DNA of 64,000 nucleotides from Paralithodes platypus. Taxonomy: Eukaryota; Arthropoda; Malacostraca; Decapoda; Lithodidae. The notes below the pieces were generated by a model. That model had not been told where the DNA came from. It saw only the letters and a program-made list of their open reading frames with translations, and did no database searches. Below, piece by piece: positions 1 through 10,750 of the stretch. The translations under genes were made by a program, and so were the position numbers. How positions within the stretch are numbered: position 1 is the stretch's first letter; each line of letters opens with the position of its first letter. The stretch is taken from positions 35,984,658 through 36,048,657 of the forward strand of contig CM064485.1 of the NCBI GenBank assembly GCA_032716605.1. The letters run 5' to 3'.

Positions 1-40
1 TAAAAGAACACAATCCACCACATCGGGTGTACATTACTAC

Positions 41-262
41 TTTCTCTTCATAATTGCTGAGGGGCACAGGGCCCTGGGTGGGGCTTTGGTTTCCCGGGCG
101 TTTCCGCACCCTCCTCAGCTCCCCGCCATGGAGTGGCTTCGGTCACCCAGGCTTTATTGTGGTCGGCAGGGAGGGTTCTGTGGGGGCGCTCGGTTATGGC
201 CTTGGCCTTGCTCGGGGCCTTGAGGCTGTTCGGCCAGGCAGCTTGGGGAACAGCAACAACAA
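41..262 (+). mobile_element. SINE-like GC-rich repeat with (AAC)n tail, copy 1
   Basis: A GC-rich block in AT-rich surroundings that ends in an AAC-type microsatellite (250-266). It matches 26168-26402 almost base for base, from the shared start TTCTCTTCATAATTGCTGAG to the shared end before the tail. Two dispersed copies with the same end and a simple-repeat tail suggest a SINE or another non-coding retroposon. No tRNA-type A and B boxes were recognised, so its origin is unknown. The 95-codon open frame through it is not conserved as a protein. Confidence 0.6.
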
Positions 263-485
263 CAACTACATGAGCAAGTTAATCTGTTTCCCAAGCAAAC
301 TAATCGCACACATAACAATGCACTATCCTCACATTCAATGAATTAGTCAATTTGGGAAGTCGGGGACGTTCTGGTAAATTGTTAGTAGCAGAATACGATA
401 TAATAAATAGTGTAAATTTAGGTTTTGTTTTGACAAGATATGGAATATGTGGGGAGCTTGAAAGTCATTGCAACATAAGGTGCCT

Positions 486-791
486 TTTAAGAGAGTTAGC
501 TCTCAAAGGTGGCTGATAACTACCGTGTTTGATGGAGGAGCAATAATGGTTTGGAGGTTTCACGGATAAGCCACGGTAGCCTCGTCCGTTTCCTAATTAT
601 TCAGGTGTGACTTTAACCTCATGACACAGGGACAAGTAGCTTAATTATCCACTTTTGGTAATACACAATATTAACAATAAATAGGGCACGGTGTGAAACA
701 AGTTGTGGCAAACTATCATACTGATCCAACTGTTTGTTCATAAGTTATTCCCGAAAAAAACGATGTAACACGGCCTCTGAAACCCATAGTA
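486..791. mobile_element. Half copy of the 700-bp palindromic element
   Basis: This block matches the right arm of the palindrome at 14881-15580. Shared pieces include GATGGAGGAGCAATAATGG, CTCATGACACAGGGACAAGT, ATACTGATCCAACTGTTTGT and the terminal CGGCCTCTGAAACCCATAG. Only one arm is present. That means either half of a palindrome was lost or the single-arm form is the ancestral unit. No coding potential is seen. Confidence 0.65.
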
Positions 792-1281
792 ATGTTATAG
801 TTAAAAATATAACTTGTTTACATATCATTGTAAAGTAGTGCATTCATAATCGGAATGCATTGGTCATGACAGATTCTCTTATTACATTGAACATTAAAAC
901 CCCAATATCTGAAGTAATCATTACCTTAATAAAAACCTTTCATAGATTGTTGAGAAAGATTCGAAGCAATTAATATTCAATATTCAAACAAAGACAAAGA
1001 TTCAAGAATAGGCGCATTTTACTAAGCTCGTAAACTGAGCCCTATATAATAATGGAAACTTGTGAACAAAAACAGTAGTACTCACCATCCACTTTAACTC
1101 TCCAATTACAGATGGTGCCACTACATTTACTGTATACTGTATATTCGTGTGTAATATTAATCAGGTAACATTGTCCAGTGTACTTACATCATACAAGACA
1201 CTTATATAAAACCATGTAGATTATAATAGTAGTTGGGTGACTTTCAATCCTTTGTAATATGCACTCCCCTGTTTCAATTTG
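792..1281. other. AT-rich non-coding stretch
   Basis: No open frame with recognisable content, no RNA gene and no clear repeat seen. Confidence 0.5.
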
Positions 1282-1663
1282 TTAAGGGAGCCCACCTCGC
1301 TTTCTTTATCTTTCTCTCCCTCTCTCTTTGGCTTGTATCCATTCGGCCCCATTCAGCCTACTGCTTTAATACTTTTACCCCCATCCAGGTGTCAATATTT
1401 TCCTGGCGATCGGTAGCGAGCCAGCATATATGTATTTTTGTTTTGACAGCAAGCTAAATTTTTACATTTTTCGATAGAAAAATGTCTCCGGCAAAGCCGG
1501 TTTCTCCAGACAATGCTGGCTCGCTATCGCTCGCCAGGGAGAAATCGACACCTGGATGGGGATAAAAGTCTTAAAACAGTTGGCTGAATGGGGCCGAATG
1601 GATACAAGCCAGAGAAAGAGAGAAAAGGAGAGAAAGAGAAACAAAGCAGGTGACCCCCCTTAA
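1282..1663. mobile_element. TTAA-flanked foldback MITE, family T1, copy 1
   Basis: A 382-bp element bounded by TTAA on both sides, with long imperfect inverted arms of about 150 bp. The arms carry CCCATCCAGGTGTCAATATT with TCGACACCTGGATGGGG, GGCTTGTATCCATTCGG with its complement, and CCTGGCGATCGGTAGCGAGCC with its complement. Next to the centre is a short CCGGCAAAGCCGG hairpin. The TTAA ends and GGG-type tips fit a non-autonomous piggyBac-like element. The superfamily is inferred, because no transposase is present. A second copy lies at 27780-28163. Confidence 0.7.
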
Positions 1664-1956
1664 CGTTATGACCATTTTAATAATAGATTACCATTTAAAC
1701 ATTTCTTCATTGCTAACGTTAACACATTCATAGGCACTGGTTATTTGTACAGTTGCAGACAAGAATTTCTGGACTATTTCTTGAGACACAATTCTTATTA
1801 TACTCTGTCGAACCATTTGTATAATCAGCTTTTAATACAAAATATCACGCACTGGTAGAACATATTCACATGTTAATGCTCACAACCTTGTTTTATCATT
1901 AGATGGAATTGAAAGCCACAGTTGCTTGCGTGTTTATATTATTTGTTATATGAATG

Positions 1957-2230
1957 AATGAAAAAAAGGCAAAGCTGCCTGTGTCAAGTGTCTCCCTCAA
2001 CGTTGAAAGAGTGACAGAGAGCCAAAATCATGGTACGTTAGAGCCAAAATGTCTGGAGACACAGAGCTTGAAGCAGTTTAAGTCATAGGATGAGGGAAAG
2101 ACATATTGAGAGAGTTCCAAAGTTGCTTGTTGAATAGAAGAAAGACGACAAAATTGTTCAATCTTGGGTTTGAGATTTGGACAGAATAGAGGTGGGATTG
2201 TGTTGAAAGGTGGGTGTCCCCCACTCTCCG
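1957..2230 (-). mobile_element. Jockey-type LINE (family L-B), 3' end fragment
   Basis: On the minus strand this stretch resembles the C-terminal end and 3' UTR of the LINE at 58180-59277. The protein keeps STQSH.YSVQISNPR followed by a degraded F..NKQLWNSL motif. The UTR keeps the GAGGGAGACAAAAGGC-like end in mutated form. It is 5'-truncated and non-functional. The same tail recurs at 4452, 53490, 58180 and 60655. Confidence 0.6.
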
Positions 2231-3000
2231 TAAGGGTATTTTCCCAACCCTCTGTAGGTGGAATACTAATAATTTATGGGGGTGTGTTTGCGAGAGTTCA
2301 GTTAGTGGGTGCGGCATCCAACTTCTGCTGATGAAGGGTGATTTGCAGGGAACTAAAGGGCAGGGGCTGGCTTCTAGGATGTCACCCGGGACTGCTGGTG
2401 GTCGGATAGCTGGCTCCTCCACCTCCTTTACCTGGTTTGTCTTAGGCAAGTTCTTTTGCCACTCCAGGATAGTTCGTGGAAGTTTCATCTGCCACTCTCA
2501 TGAGAGCTGCTCAAAGTAATCGTCCTGCAGGTTCAGGAGATCCTTTAACTCCTGCAGCTCCACGCATGACGTACCTCCGCCTATGCTGGTGAAGGTATGC
2601 GCTCTAGCGATCCCCTCCAAATGTGGAATATTTTTTTTCTTTGACGCATTTCTTATCTGGCCCCCAAATAACGTAAAAAATAGTTCATAACTTTAAGAGC
2701 CGCCTACGCTGGCGAAGGTATGCGGTATATCAACTGCCTCCAAAATTGAAATAACTTCTTAATAATTTTAATTTATAAATGTATACATTTATAATGGCGT
2801 AGGGATGCGGGGACCCCAGCGCTCGCCACTGTCTGGTGCAGATAGCCTCCTCTGTGGTGGAGGGGGAAGAACTTCCACCACCGGGGGCAGGGGCAGGGGG
2901 CTAGGAATCCTCCTCCCCTTGTAAAATTCACCTACTAAATGAGACAGAAAGGGGCTAGAAAACGCGAAAGTGGTCCCCGACCCTAAGAATTGGATCTTTA
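2231..3000. other. Unassigned stretch with a weak minus-strand open frame
   Basis: Minus-strand frame 2488 to about 2231 reads MKLPRTILEWQKNLPKTNQV and then a proline-rich run, and it merges without a break into the LINE fragment next to it. With a stop just upstream and no recognised domain, it is more likely decayed mobile-element coding sequence than a gene. At 2576-2600 and 2701-2725 there are two near-identical CGCCTAYGCTGGYGAAGGTA blocks. 2860-2905 is G-rich. Confidence 0.3.
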
Positions 3001-3004
3001 AATA

Positions 3005-3335
3005 TTGTTTCTCTTCAGGCTCTGTCTCGAGTCATCCACCCCCAGCTATTGGGTATGTGCCTGCACTGCCTGAGTATATAAATACATACATACAATAACC
3101 GATAAATAGCAATTTTTAATAAGAGTTGCCCTAATAAGAAGAAGAACAAGTCCAAGCGAACAGTAGGTCCGTGCGACCGTGTTAGCTCCGAGTCCAAGGG
3201 CTCTGTTATGGCCTAGGCCCTAGAGGATAGGTCAGAGTATATGCATGTGAGAGATCACAAACAAAAAATCAATAATAACTGAGAAATAGCAATTTCTATT
3301 AAGCTTCGCCCTAACAACAACAACAACTACATGAG
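3005..3335 (+). repeat. Dispersed repeat with duplicated interior and AAC tail
   Basis: The start (TCTGTCTCGAGTC..CCACCCCCAGCTAT then a GTATATA/CATACATA run) matches 24345-24410. The interior is duplicated: an AAATAGCAATTT..TTAA..GCCCTAA block occurs at 3106-3136 and again at 3285-3315. It ends in ACAACAACAACAACTACATG, like the tail of the SINE at 41-262. This is probably a retroposon or LINE 3' end of unknown class. Confidence 0.45.
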
Positions 3336-3984
3336 TAGGGATTAAACGTCTTCGCTTCGCACGTACAGTACCTAACAACTTGAAAAAACAACACCAACAA
3401 CAACGCCATGAGTAAACCCAAGAGATCCTCGCTTTGAAGGGACCAACAAATATACAAACAGTGTGACATAAAATCTTACTAGAAACTAATTCAAAATTAA
3501 AGCTCTATTAATTTATACTATTCTTTAGCGTACCGTTATACTTTTTACTGTCAAAGAGTTTGGGGTACAGTTGCCCAATTAAAGATTAAGCCTCTTCTGA
3601 TTACTCGGCAACGAGTCTTACGAACCATATCTATTAAATCAAATTTTCACCACACAAACGAATTATTAATCAAACTAAAATTACTAAAATTATACGATAT
3701 ACCTACATACTGTTGCGCACTTTTTATATTTAAAAGTGTTTAAATGGAAATATTGTTAATATATCTATTTCATTATCGAGCTAATAACAGATACAATTTT
3801 ATAAATAATACTTCCTTACAAATACTAGTAATGACATCTGCCGAGTCTCAAACACTTATAGTTTTATAAAATATCAAGACGTGAAAGTGTGGAAGCAACT
3901 CTACAAGAACTACGAGAAAACAGAAACATTTGAAACTTGAAGGAATTCTTAAAAAGTCCCCTATTAATGTCAACGTCAATTGTG
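3336..3984. other. AT-rich non-coding stretch
   Basis: Nothing recognisable seen on either strand. Confidence 0.5.
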
Positions 3985-4201
3985 CTATAGGTAGCGCCAA
4001 CGAACTTGACAATAATCTGGACCCCTAAACTTCTTATAACTCAAAATGAATACAAGCAATCGGACTGACATTTTTATCATTTGGGAAGAGTCCACCTGGA
4101 AATAGGTATGAGAATTACAGCCAGTTTGCTCAAGGCCCTTTTGAGTTACGAAGAGGTCAGGGATCGAGATAATTGTCAAGTTTGTTGCCGCTATACTATA
4201 G
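3985..4201. mobile_element. CTATAG-ended palindromic MITE, copy 1
   Basis: A 217-bp element that starts CTATAGGTAGCGCCAACGAA and ends in the inverted equivalent (TTTGTTGCCGCTATACTATAG). Its arms contain CTTGACAATAATC and the complement AATTGTCAAG. Two further copies lie at about 56190-56404 and 61882-62100. There is no coding capacity. The superfamily is uncertain, and TA-target (Tc1/mariner-like) insertion is possible but not proven. Confidence 0.65.
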
Positions 4202-4269
4202 TCAATATTCAGGTTACGTAGGTACAACTGAAATAAACACACCCACACATATATATACTATATATACTT

Positions 4270-4440
<171 letters not shown>

Positions 4441-4451
4441 ATATATATTTA

Positions 4452-4955
4452 TTTTATTTTTTTCTATGTGAATGAGGGAGACAAAAGGCATAACTGCCTG
4501 CAGAAAGTGCCTCCCCAGATTTCAAAGAGTGACAGGGCCGAAATCAAGGGACGTTCGAGCTAAAATGCCTGGACACACAGAATTTAAAGCAATTTAAGTC
4601 ATAGGAAGAGGGAAAGACTGATTCTGGGAGAGAGTTCCAGAGCTCAGCAGTTGAATAGAAGAAAGTCTGAGAATAGCGTTTCACTCTTGGGTTGGAGAGT
4701 TGCACAGAGTAGGGGTGGGATTGTGTTGCAAGGCGGGTACTACATACCGTACGTAGAGGAGGTTGTATACACTGGGAAAGCTCCGAGGAACACTGGTTAT
4801 TGTAGTAGCGATAGAATAGTGAGAGAGATGCAACATTGCGGCGAAGAGAGAGAGATTGAAGAGAGTTGGTGAGTGGACGGGAGTTAATGATACGAAAGGC
4901 TTTCCTTTCTACTTTATCTAGGAGTGTGGTGTGAGAGGATCCTCCCCACACATAT
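4452..4955 (-). mobile_element. Jockey-type LINE (family L-B), 5'-truncated copy
   Basis: The minus-strand open frame 4951-4544 (135 codons) encodes the C-terminal tail of a non-LTR reverse transcriptase: WGGSSHTTLLDKVERKAFRI, then SLRRNVASLSLFYRYYNNQC, ending RHFSSNVP. The closest relative in the window is 58758-59162. Only the region after the polymerase domain and the 3' UTR remains. The 3' end joins the (TA)n tract at 4440, and the truncated 5' side abuts a second (TA)n tract. It is an inactive fragment with little decay in the retained reading frame. Confidence 0.8.
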
Positions 4956-4965
4956 GAACAATACT

Positions 4966-4968
4966 AAT

Positions 4969-5024
<56 letters not shown>
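4966..5024. repeat. (TA)n microsatellite
   Basis: Pure TA dinucleotides ending directly at the left arm of the tRNA-like palindrome. Confidence 0.9.
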
Positions 5025-5027
<3 letters not shown>

Positions 5028-5154
5028 CTAATCTCTCAGTGGGGTTCGAACCGTCGACCGTCAGGACGATAGCCGATGCTTTAATCAACTACACCACGGC
5101 AGTCGGCTATCGTCCTGACGGTCGACGGTTCGAACCCCACTGAGAGATTAGAAA
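5025..5154 (-). repeat. tRNA-derived perfect palindrome
   Basis: Two arms of about 52 bp (5025-5076 and 5103-5154) are exact reverse complements around a 26-nt spacer. Read on the minus strand from 5100 to 5028, the sequence is tRNA-like and about 73 nt long: GCCGTGGTGTAGTTGATTAA (A-box-like) and, further on, GGTTCGAACCCC (a perfect B-box core). The T stem and acceptor stem do not pair well, so this is not a functional tRNA. A tRNA-derived SINE head whose 3' half has been inverted and duplicated fits better. (TA)n lies on both sides. Confidence 0.65.
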
Positions 5155-5177
5155 CATTTAGTGGCTCACATGTATTT

Positions 5178-5180
<3 letters not shown>

Positions 5181-5252
<72 letters not shown>

Positions 5253-5275
5253 TATATATATATATATATATAGAT
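5181..5275. repeat. (TA)n microsatellite
   Basis: TA dinucleotides interrupted by one TACAGTATA. Related TATACTGTATA motifs continue to about 5325. Confidence 0.9.
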
Positions 5276-5401
5276 AGATATTATATATACTGTATATATA
5301 AATATATACTGTACATTGTTTATTAATTTATATATATGTCTATGTAAGTATGTGTTTGTGCATGTATGGCATGAATGAAGTACAGTACATCTCACAAACA
5401 C

Positions 5402-6352
5402 ACGGGAGTCACATGAATGAGTGTTTCTGTCCCTGCGGGGTTCTCCTTGGCCGGGTGGTTGTAGGTGCGGGTGACCCTAATATCTATGCTTCCATAGTTG
5501 GACCCGTTGGGCTGTAGATCGGGTCCTGGTGGGTTGGAGGCATTTAACGGTATATGTTTATATGTAGTATAATTTTAATCATATTGTTAACATCATCGTG
5601 TTAGTAATATCTCAGTGTCTATGTTAAGAAGCAAGTTAAATATTGTTTAAAGATAGATTGTCGGTGTGTAAGAATGCACGAATATGTGTATGTAGAAATT
5701 AATGAGTGCATTTGTGTATACTTGTAAGTGGGAATTATATTTATTAGTTCATTTTTAATATGTATATGCTGCATTTTCATAGATATATTAATTCGTAAGA
5801 GTATACTTTAGCCATAACCAGTTTCCAAGTTATTCAAAACTGAGGAACATGATAATTTTTTATTAGGTGCTTATATGAGAATTAACTCTTTAAAGGCTCA
5901 ACCAGAACATTATTGGAAGATAAATTCTCATAAATTACACGGACCCCCCCCCCCCTTTGCAAAGGCACCAAAATTATGGAAGCAGACATTTTCCCATTTG
6001 TCTTTTCTGAAAAAATAAAATATGAAACAAGTAAAACCCATGTTTTGAATGAAGCAATTAATAAGGATAATTCTGAGACACTGTCTAAAATCAAAACTCA
6101 AAGAAACCCAGTTGATTTTGAAAATGTAATAGAAAACCTCTTCACCTATTGCATATACAGTATACCCGGTCATATTAGATGGCGATAATATCGGGTTCTA
6201 TAATCTTCTAAAGGATGAAATTATTTTGCTTAACTCTGAAACCAAGCCAAGTACTACTCTCACATACTACATTCATATCAACCAAGAAATGGACAGATCT
6301 GAGTACTAAGCGCTGAGGCAAACCATTTTTCCCGTCTGAGGCTTTATCATTT
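5402..6352. other. Unassigned stretch with C-tract
   Basis: 5420-5545 is a GC-richer patch that could be an old retroposon. There is a run of about 13 C at 5943-5957. A 70-codon plus-strand frame (5976-6188) has overlapping open frames on the opposite strand and no recognised motif. I do not call it a gene. Confidence 0.4.
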
Positions 6353-6600
6353 ATCAACTCTGCGAAGCAGAGTGGTATCGCGCACACAGATCCCGCCCGT
6401 ATACTGTGCACCACCAGCCAACCTGTCTGTCGCCGTCGTCGTCCGTCGTCGTCGTCGTCGTCCGTCTGTCTGTCTGTCCGGAAACTCCTCCTAGACCGTT
6501 TGATGTATTTTCACCCAATTTCACAGGTATATTCATTTGGTCAATGCGAAGGTCAGTCAAAAGAAATATTCCATTTAACTTAAAGGTTAAGGTCAAAGGT
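6353..6600 (+). mobile_element. HINE-like (Helentron-type) element, 5' end, copy A
   Basis: Starts ATCAACTCTGC right after TT and has the family's 5' hairpin (CTCTGC-GAA-GCAGAG). This is followed by a GTC/CTGT-rich patch, an ACTCCTCCTAGACCGTT block, a TTTTCACCCAATTTCAC block and GGTCAGTCAAAA. Instead of a C-tract and GAT/GGT core, the sequence then runs into AGGTCA-rich tandem repeats. No 3' hairpin is found before copy B begins at 10751. Copies B, C, D and E share this 5' end. Confidence 0.65.
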
Positions 6601-7062
6601 CAAGGTTAAAAATAAGGTCAATATTTCATATTTTTTAGTTCTTACTTAAATATCTTCATTTTCACTATACAAGTTACTGGTAACCTATATATCATATTGA
6701 CCAAATTTTAGGTAAATATTCTTAAGGGTAAGGTCAAGGTCAAAGATCAAAATAAGTTTTTCATTAGTATTTCTTATACTAACTGTTAGATTCTCACTAG
6801 GCTTACCGTGTATATTCGGAATACCTAGGCGAAGGTCATACAAGAAACTATACAATTCCATAATAAAGGTCAATGTCACAGGTCAAGGTCAAATAAAAGG
6901 TCAATATGCTATTATCTTTACTTTTCATGCAAACGTCACAAAATTTGGCGAGATAGTTGCACTTTAAATAAAAAGGAAAATAATATATTTGGACACACAT
7001 ATCATAAAGGTGAAGATAAAGGTCAAAGGTCAAGGTCAACTATTCTATTAATATATATGAAA
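6590..7062. repeat. AGGTCA-rich satellite, unit 1 (partial)
   Basis: The first monomer of a tandem repeat of about 545 bp continues at 9525-10750. Diagnostic blocks shared between monomers are CACTATACAAGTTACTGGTA, TCGGAATACCTAGG and CACAAAATTTGG. Between them are many AAGGTCA/AGGTCAAGGTCA direct repeats. The array is interrupted after GAAACTAGC by the LINE at 7063. Confidence 0.75.
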
Positions 7063-7263
7063 CTAGCTTTTTTTTTTTTTTTTTAAGAGACAATGAACGG
7101 AGGAAGGAAAAACACAGCTAAAACAAAAAGGTCCATGTGCCTAAAGGCATCCTCCATTCATAAAATGTTTGTAACAACTGGATTTAAACATTTGTAGATT
7201 GTAAGTTTGTGGAAAGCAATTCGAGGGAAGTGAATTCCAAATAGTAGTAGCTCTGGGGATAAA

Positions 7264-8589
7264 TTAATTCTGATAAGCAGAAGTTCTGCATTGTGGAGGA
7301 GAAAGTGTAAATTCATGGGCGCTCTCAGCTGCCTTAGTTCTACGGGGAAAGATGTGGAGAGGCGGCACAATTGAAGCAAGTTCCTCGGAACAATTGCTGT
7401 GAAAATATCTGTAGAATAATGCAAGGGATGCAACGTTTCTTCGTATGGATAATGTAGGAAGGACCTGTGTGATTGCAGGGTTATTGATTAATCTAATAGC
7501 TTTATTTTGAATTTTGTTCAACTGCCTCAATGCAACCACTCCACTTCCACCCCACAGAGGTGAACAGTAATCCATCTGAGAACGCACATGACTTTTATAT
7601 ATCACGGCCAACTGCTCGTCAGTGAAGAATTCTCGAACTCTGTACAGGAGTCCCAGTTTTTTAGAGGCATTCTTAGCAATGCTTCTAACATAATGTGTCC
7701 AGCTCAAGTTAGTAGTTAATGTTACACCGAGAATGTCAATACTAGGGGAAGTGGGAATATTTACATCATTAAAAAATATATGGGAGTCAGTGAGATTCTG
7801 TCGGTTAGCAAATTGAATGTACTTGGTTTTCTGTGCATTAAAGGAAACTAGATTCTTTTGTCCCCATCCATCAATTCTAGAAAGGTCCTGGTTCAGAGAA
7901 ATTGCAGTGTTTATTTTTGAATTTATAAGATCGGGTTGGGTGAAAGAATTGGTAAATGTGAAGGAACTGTGGAGTGTTGAGTCATCTGCGTAGGAATGTA
8001 TTGGATTATGAGTGGTAGATATGAGATCATTGATATGAATGAGGAACAGAATTGGGGCCAAAACTGATCCCTGGGGAACACCAGCATTTATTGAGTGAAA
8101 TTGAGAATAAAGGCCATCTACCATTACACGTATTTTTCTGTTATGAAGATAAGAAGAAATTAGTGGAACTAATGATGCAAGGCCATAGTGTGACATCTTC
8201 GACAATAAGGATTGATGCCAGACTCTATCAAATGCCTTTGATATATCCAGTGCTATTGTATGTGTTTTACCATGTTGGTCTGTAGCTTGGTTGATTTGAT
8301 GCGTAAGAAGGCAAAGCATGTCTGCAGTTGATCGACATCGTCTAAAACCATATTGCCTATCACTGATTAATTTATTATTCTCAAGATGCTTAATTATGTG
8401 ATTATTTAATATAATTTCAAAGACTTTACCAAGAGTGGAAGTTATAGCTATTGGTCTGTAGTTTGATGGATCTGAAGAGGCACCTTTTTTAGGAACTGGA
8501 TGGATGTTTGCTTCTTTCCAGGGTACTGGGAAGCATGAGGTATGAGTACACAGACGGAAAATTTTTGCCAATACAGGAGCGAGCACCAA
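7264..8589 (-). pseudogene. Reverse transcriptase ORF of L-A copy 1 (disrupted)
   Basis: This 441-codon frame is the polymerase part of a jockey/CR1-group LINE ORF2. Visible RT motifs are NYRPIAITS (about residue 43), GFRRCRST (81), the motif A sequence LDISKAFDRVW with D115, GVPQGSVLAP (170), and SYADDSTLH with catalytic D202-D203. All catalytic residues are present. The frame ends in a premature TAA after SAYQN. The same frame then continues FIPRATTIWNSLPSNC to a natural end near 7143, as the homologous copy 2 confirms. The first ATG is internal. The real ORF continues upstream but is broken by a frameshift near 8600-8640. Not translatable as one protein. Confidence 0.85.
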
Positions 8590-8606
8590 GGAGCAATTCT
8601 TAAGTA

Positions 8607-9523
8607 CTATTGGAGGAATTTCATCTGGACCTTATCTACCGAGAGATTCTGCAAAATAGTTTTGACATGTCTGGTGTGGATCTTAAGTGAGGGAATTTCA
8701 GGCGAATTAAAATTAAGTACAGGGACATCTTGATTTATTTCATCTAAGGTTGAGTTGGTGGAGAAAATATCCGCAAGAAGGTTAGCTTTACCTCGTGCGT
8801 CACTTACAAGATTGCCAGTCGGAGATTTTAATGGTGGAATGGATGAAGCAGTAGTGAAGTTGGATTTAAATGAGTTAAGAGTAGACCAAAATATTTTGTT
8901 ATCATTTGGATTATTTAGAAGTTTATTTGCCTGCTTGTGGAGAAAGTTTGATTTAGTTAGGTTTAATACAGTTTTGGCATGATTTCTGATGTTTCTAAAG
9001 TAATTAAAGGCTTCATGTGTTTTTGATTTTGTGTATGCATTGTAGGCTATTGCTTTTTGTTCAGTTACTCTAGCACAATTATTGTCAAACCATTTAGGTG
9101 AATTAGATCTTTTACTGTACTTTTGATGAGGAATAAAAGTTTCCATTCCAATTTTTACAAAATCTTGTATGTGGCTCAAGGTGGAGTGTGCATCATTAGA
9201 AAAGAAAGAGGTCCAGGGAATATCAATAAATAAACCTTGAAGACCCTCCCAGTCTGCCCTATCGTAATGCCATTTAGTCACCAAAACAGGTTCAGAGTGG
9301 GAAGGTGTGGTAGGTGATAGACAGGTGGCCTGTATCAGACAGTGATCAGAAGATCCAAGCGGGGACCTCACTGTAACATCATAATTTTCTGAATTGGTTG
9401 TTAAAAATAAGTCCAGTAGGTGGGAATTATGATTAGGATTATCTGGTACACGGGTGGGTTGGTTGACTAGTTGAGTGAGATTAAATGAGTCTGCAAATAG
9501 CTCACATTCAAGACCAGCAGGGG
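8607..9523 (-). pseudogene. Endonuclease C-terminus and linker of L-A copy 1
   Basis: The frame is open from the truncated 5' end (about 9523) and reads ...LLDLFLTTNSENYDVTV, then RSPLGSSDHCLI. This is the end of the endonuclease/exonuclease/phosphatase-type domain, with its conserved S-D-H. A lysine- and asparagine-rich linker follows. It runs out of frame at LSVDKVQMKFLQ, just where related LINEs read on into a GPD.IPP..LKNC-type sequence, so a small indel separates it from the RT frame. An ATG at 9371 lies within the EN domain and is not a real start. Confidence 0.75.
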
Positions 9524-9524
9524 T

Positions 9525-10750
9525 TGATGGGTTTTAATGAAATTAGGCATGCTTATTTGATTTTCCGGGGCAATGTCAATAAAAACAAATAAAAAAAACA
9601 CTCTTACATAAAGGTCAAGGTCAAAGGTCAACTTTTACTATTTATTTTACTTTTTACTCAAATGTCTTCATTTTCACTATACAAGTTACTGGTAACCTAT
9701 ATATCGTATTGACAAACATTTTATGTAAAGATTCTTAAGGGTAAGGTCAAAGGTCAAGGTCAAAGGTCAAAATAAGTTTATCACAAGTATTTCTTATACT
9801 AACTGTTAAATTCTCACTAGACTTATCATGTATATTCGGAATACCTAGGCCAAGGTCATAGAAGAAACTATACAATTCCATAATAAAGGTCAAAGTCAAA
9901 TAAAAGGTCAATATGCTACTTTCTTTAGTTTTCTTGCAAACTTCACAAAATTTGGTGAGATAGTTGCACATTAAATGAAAAGGAAATAACAAATTTGGAC
10001 ACACATATCATAAAGGTCAAGATAAAGGTCAAGATCAACTATTCTATTAATATATATGAAACTAACTGATGGGTTTTAATGAAATTTGGCATGCTTATAT
10101 TTATTTTCCGAGGCATTGTCAATAAAAAAAAAAAAAACACTCTTACATAAGGTCCAGGTCACAGGTCAAGGTCAAAGGTAAACTTTTACTATTTATTTTA
10201 CTTTATACTCAAATGTCTTAATTTTTCACTATACAAGTTACTGGTAACCTTGATATTGTAGTGCCCACATTTTAGATACATATTCTAAAGGGTAAGGTCA
10301 AAGATCAAGGTCAAAGGTCAAAATAGTTTTTCTACTAGTATTTCTTATACTAACTGTTAGATTTTCACTAGTCTTACCATGTTAATCGGAATACCTAGGC
10401 CAAGGTCATGCAAGAAACTATACAATTCCATATGAAAGGTCAAGGTCACAGGTCAAGGTCAAATAAAAGGTCAATATGCTATTTTCTTTACTTTCCATGC
10501 AAATTTCACAAAATTTGGTGAGATAATTGTACTTTAAGTGAAAAGTAAAATAATAAATGTCAGGACATAATTTATAAAGGTCAAAATAATGGTCAAGGTC
10601 AACTATTCTATTGATATATATGAAACTAACTAATGGGTTTTAATGAAATTACGCATGCTTATTTGATTTTCATGGGCAATGTCAATGCAAACAAAAATGT
10701 ACTCTTACATAAAGGTCAAGGTCACAGGTCAAGGTCAAAGGTCAACTTTT
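9525..10750. repeat. AGGTCA-rich satellite, units 2-4
   Basis: Tandem monomers start at about 9525, 10066 and 10629, each with TGATGGGTTTTAATGAAATT or a close variant. Monomer length is about 540-565 bp and the last unit is cut off by HINE copy B at 10751. Each monomer carries several clusters of AAGGTCA, AGGTCAAAGGTCA and TCAAGGTCA. No coding frame is conserved between monomers. Confidence 0.8.

Larger units (their letters stand above)
7063..9524 (-). mobile_element. Jockey-type non-LTR retrotransposon (family L-A), 5'-truncated, copy 1
   Basis: This insertion on the minus strand has its poly-A tail at 7063-7084 (T-run on plus) and its truncated 5' end near 9524. From 5' to 3' it carries the C-terminal part of an apurinic-type endonuclease (GSSDHCLI), a linker, reverse transcriptase with a YADD box, and a C-terminal tail. 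The insertion sits exactly at a satellite monomer junction, with GAAACTAGC on the left and TGATGGGTTTTAATG on the right. No target duplication is visible. Copy 2 lies at 11299-12842 in the opposite orientation. Confidence 0.85.

Noticed and set aside
5976..6188. 70-codon frame as a small gene
   Set aside because: Overlapped by equally long frames on the opposite strand and no known motif.
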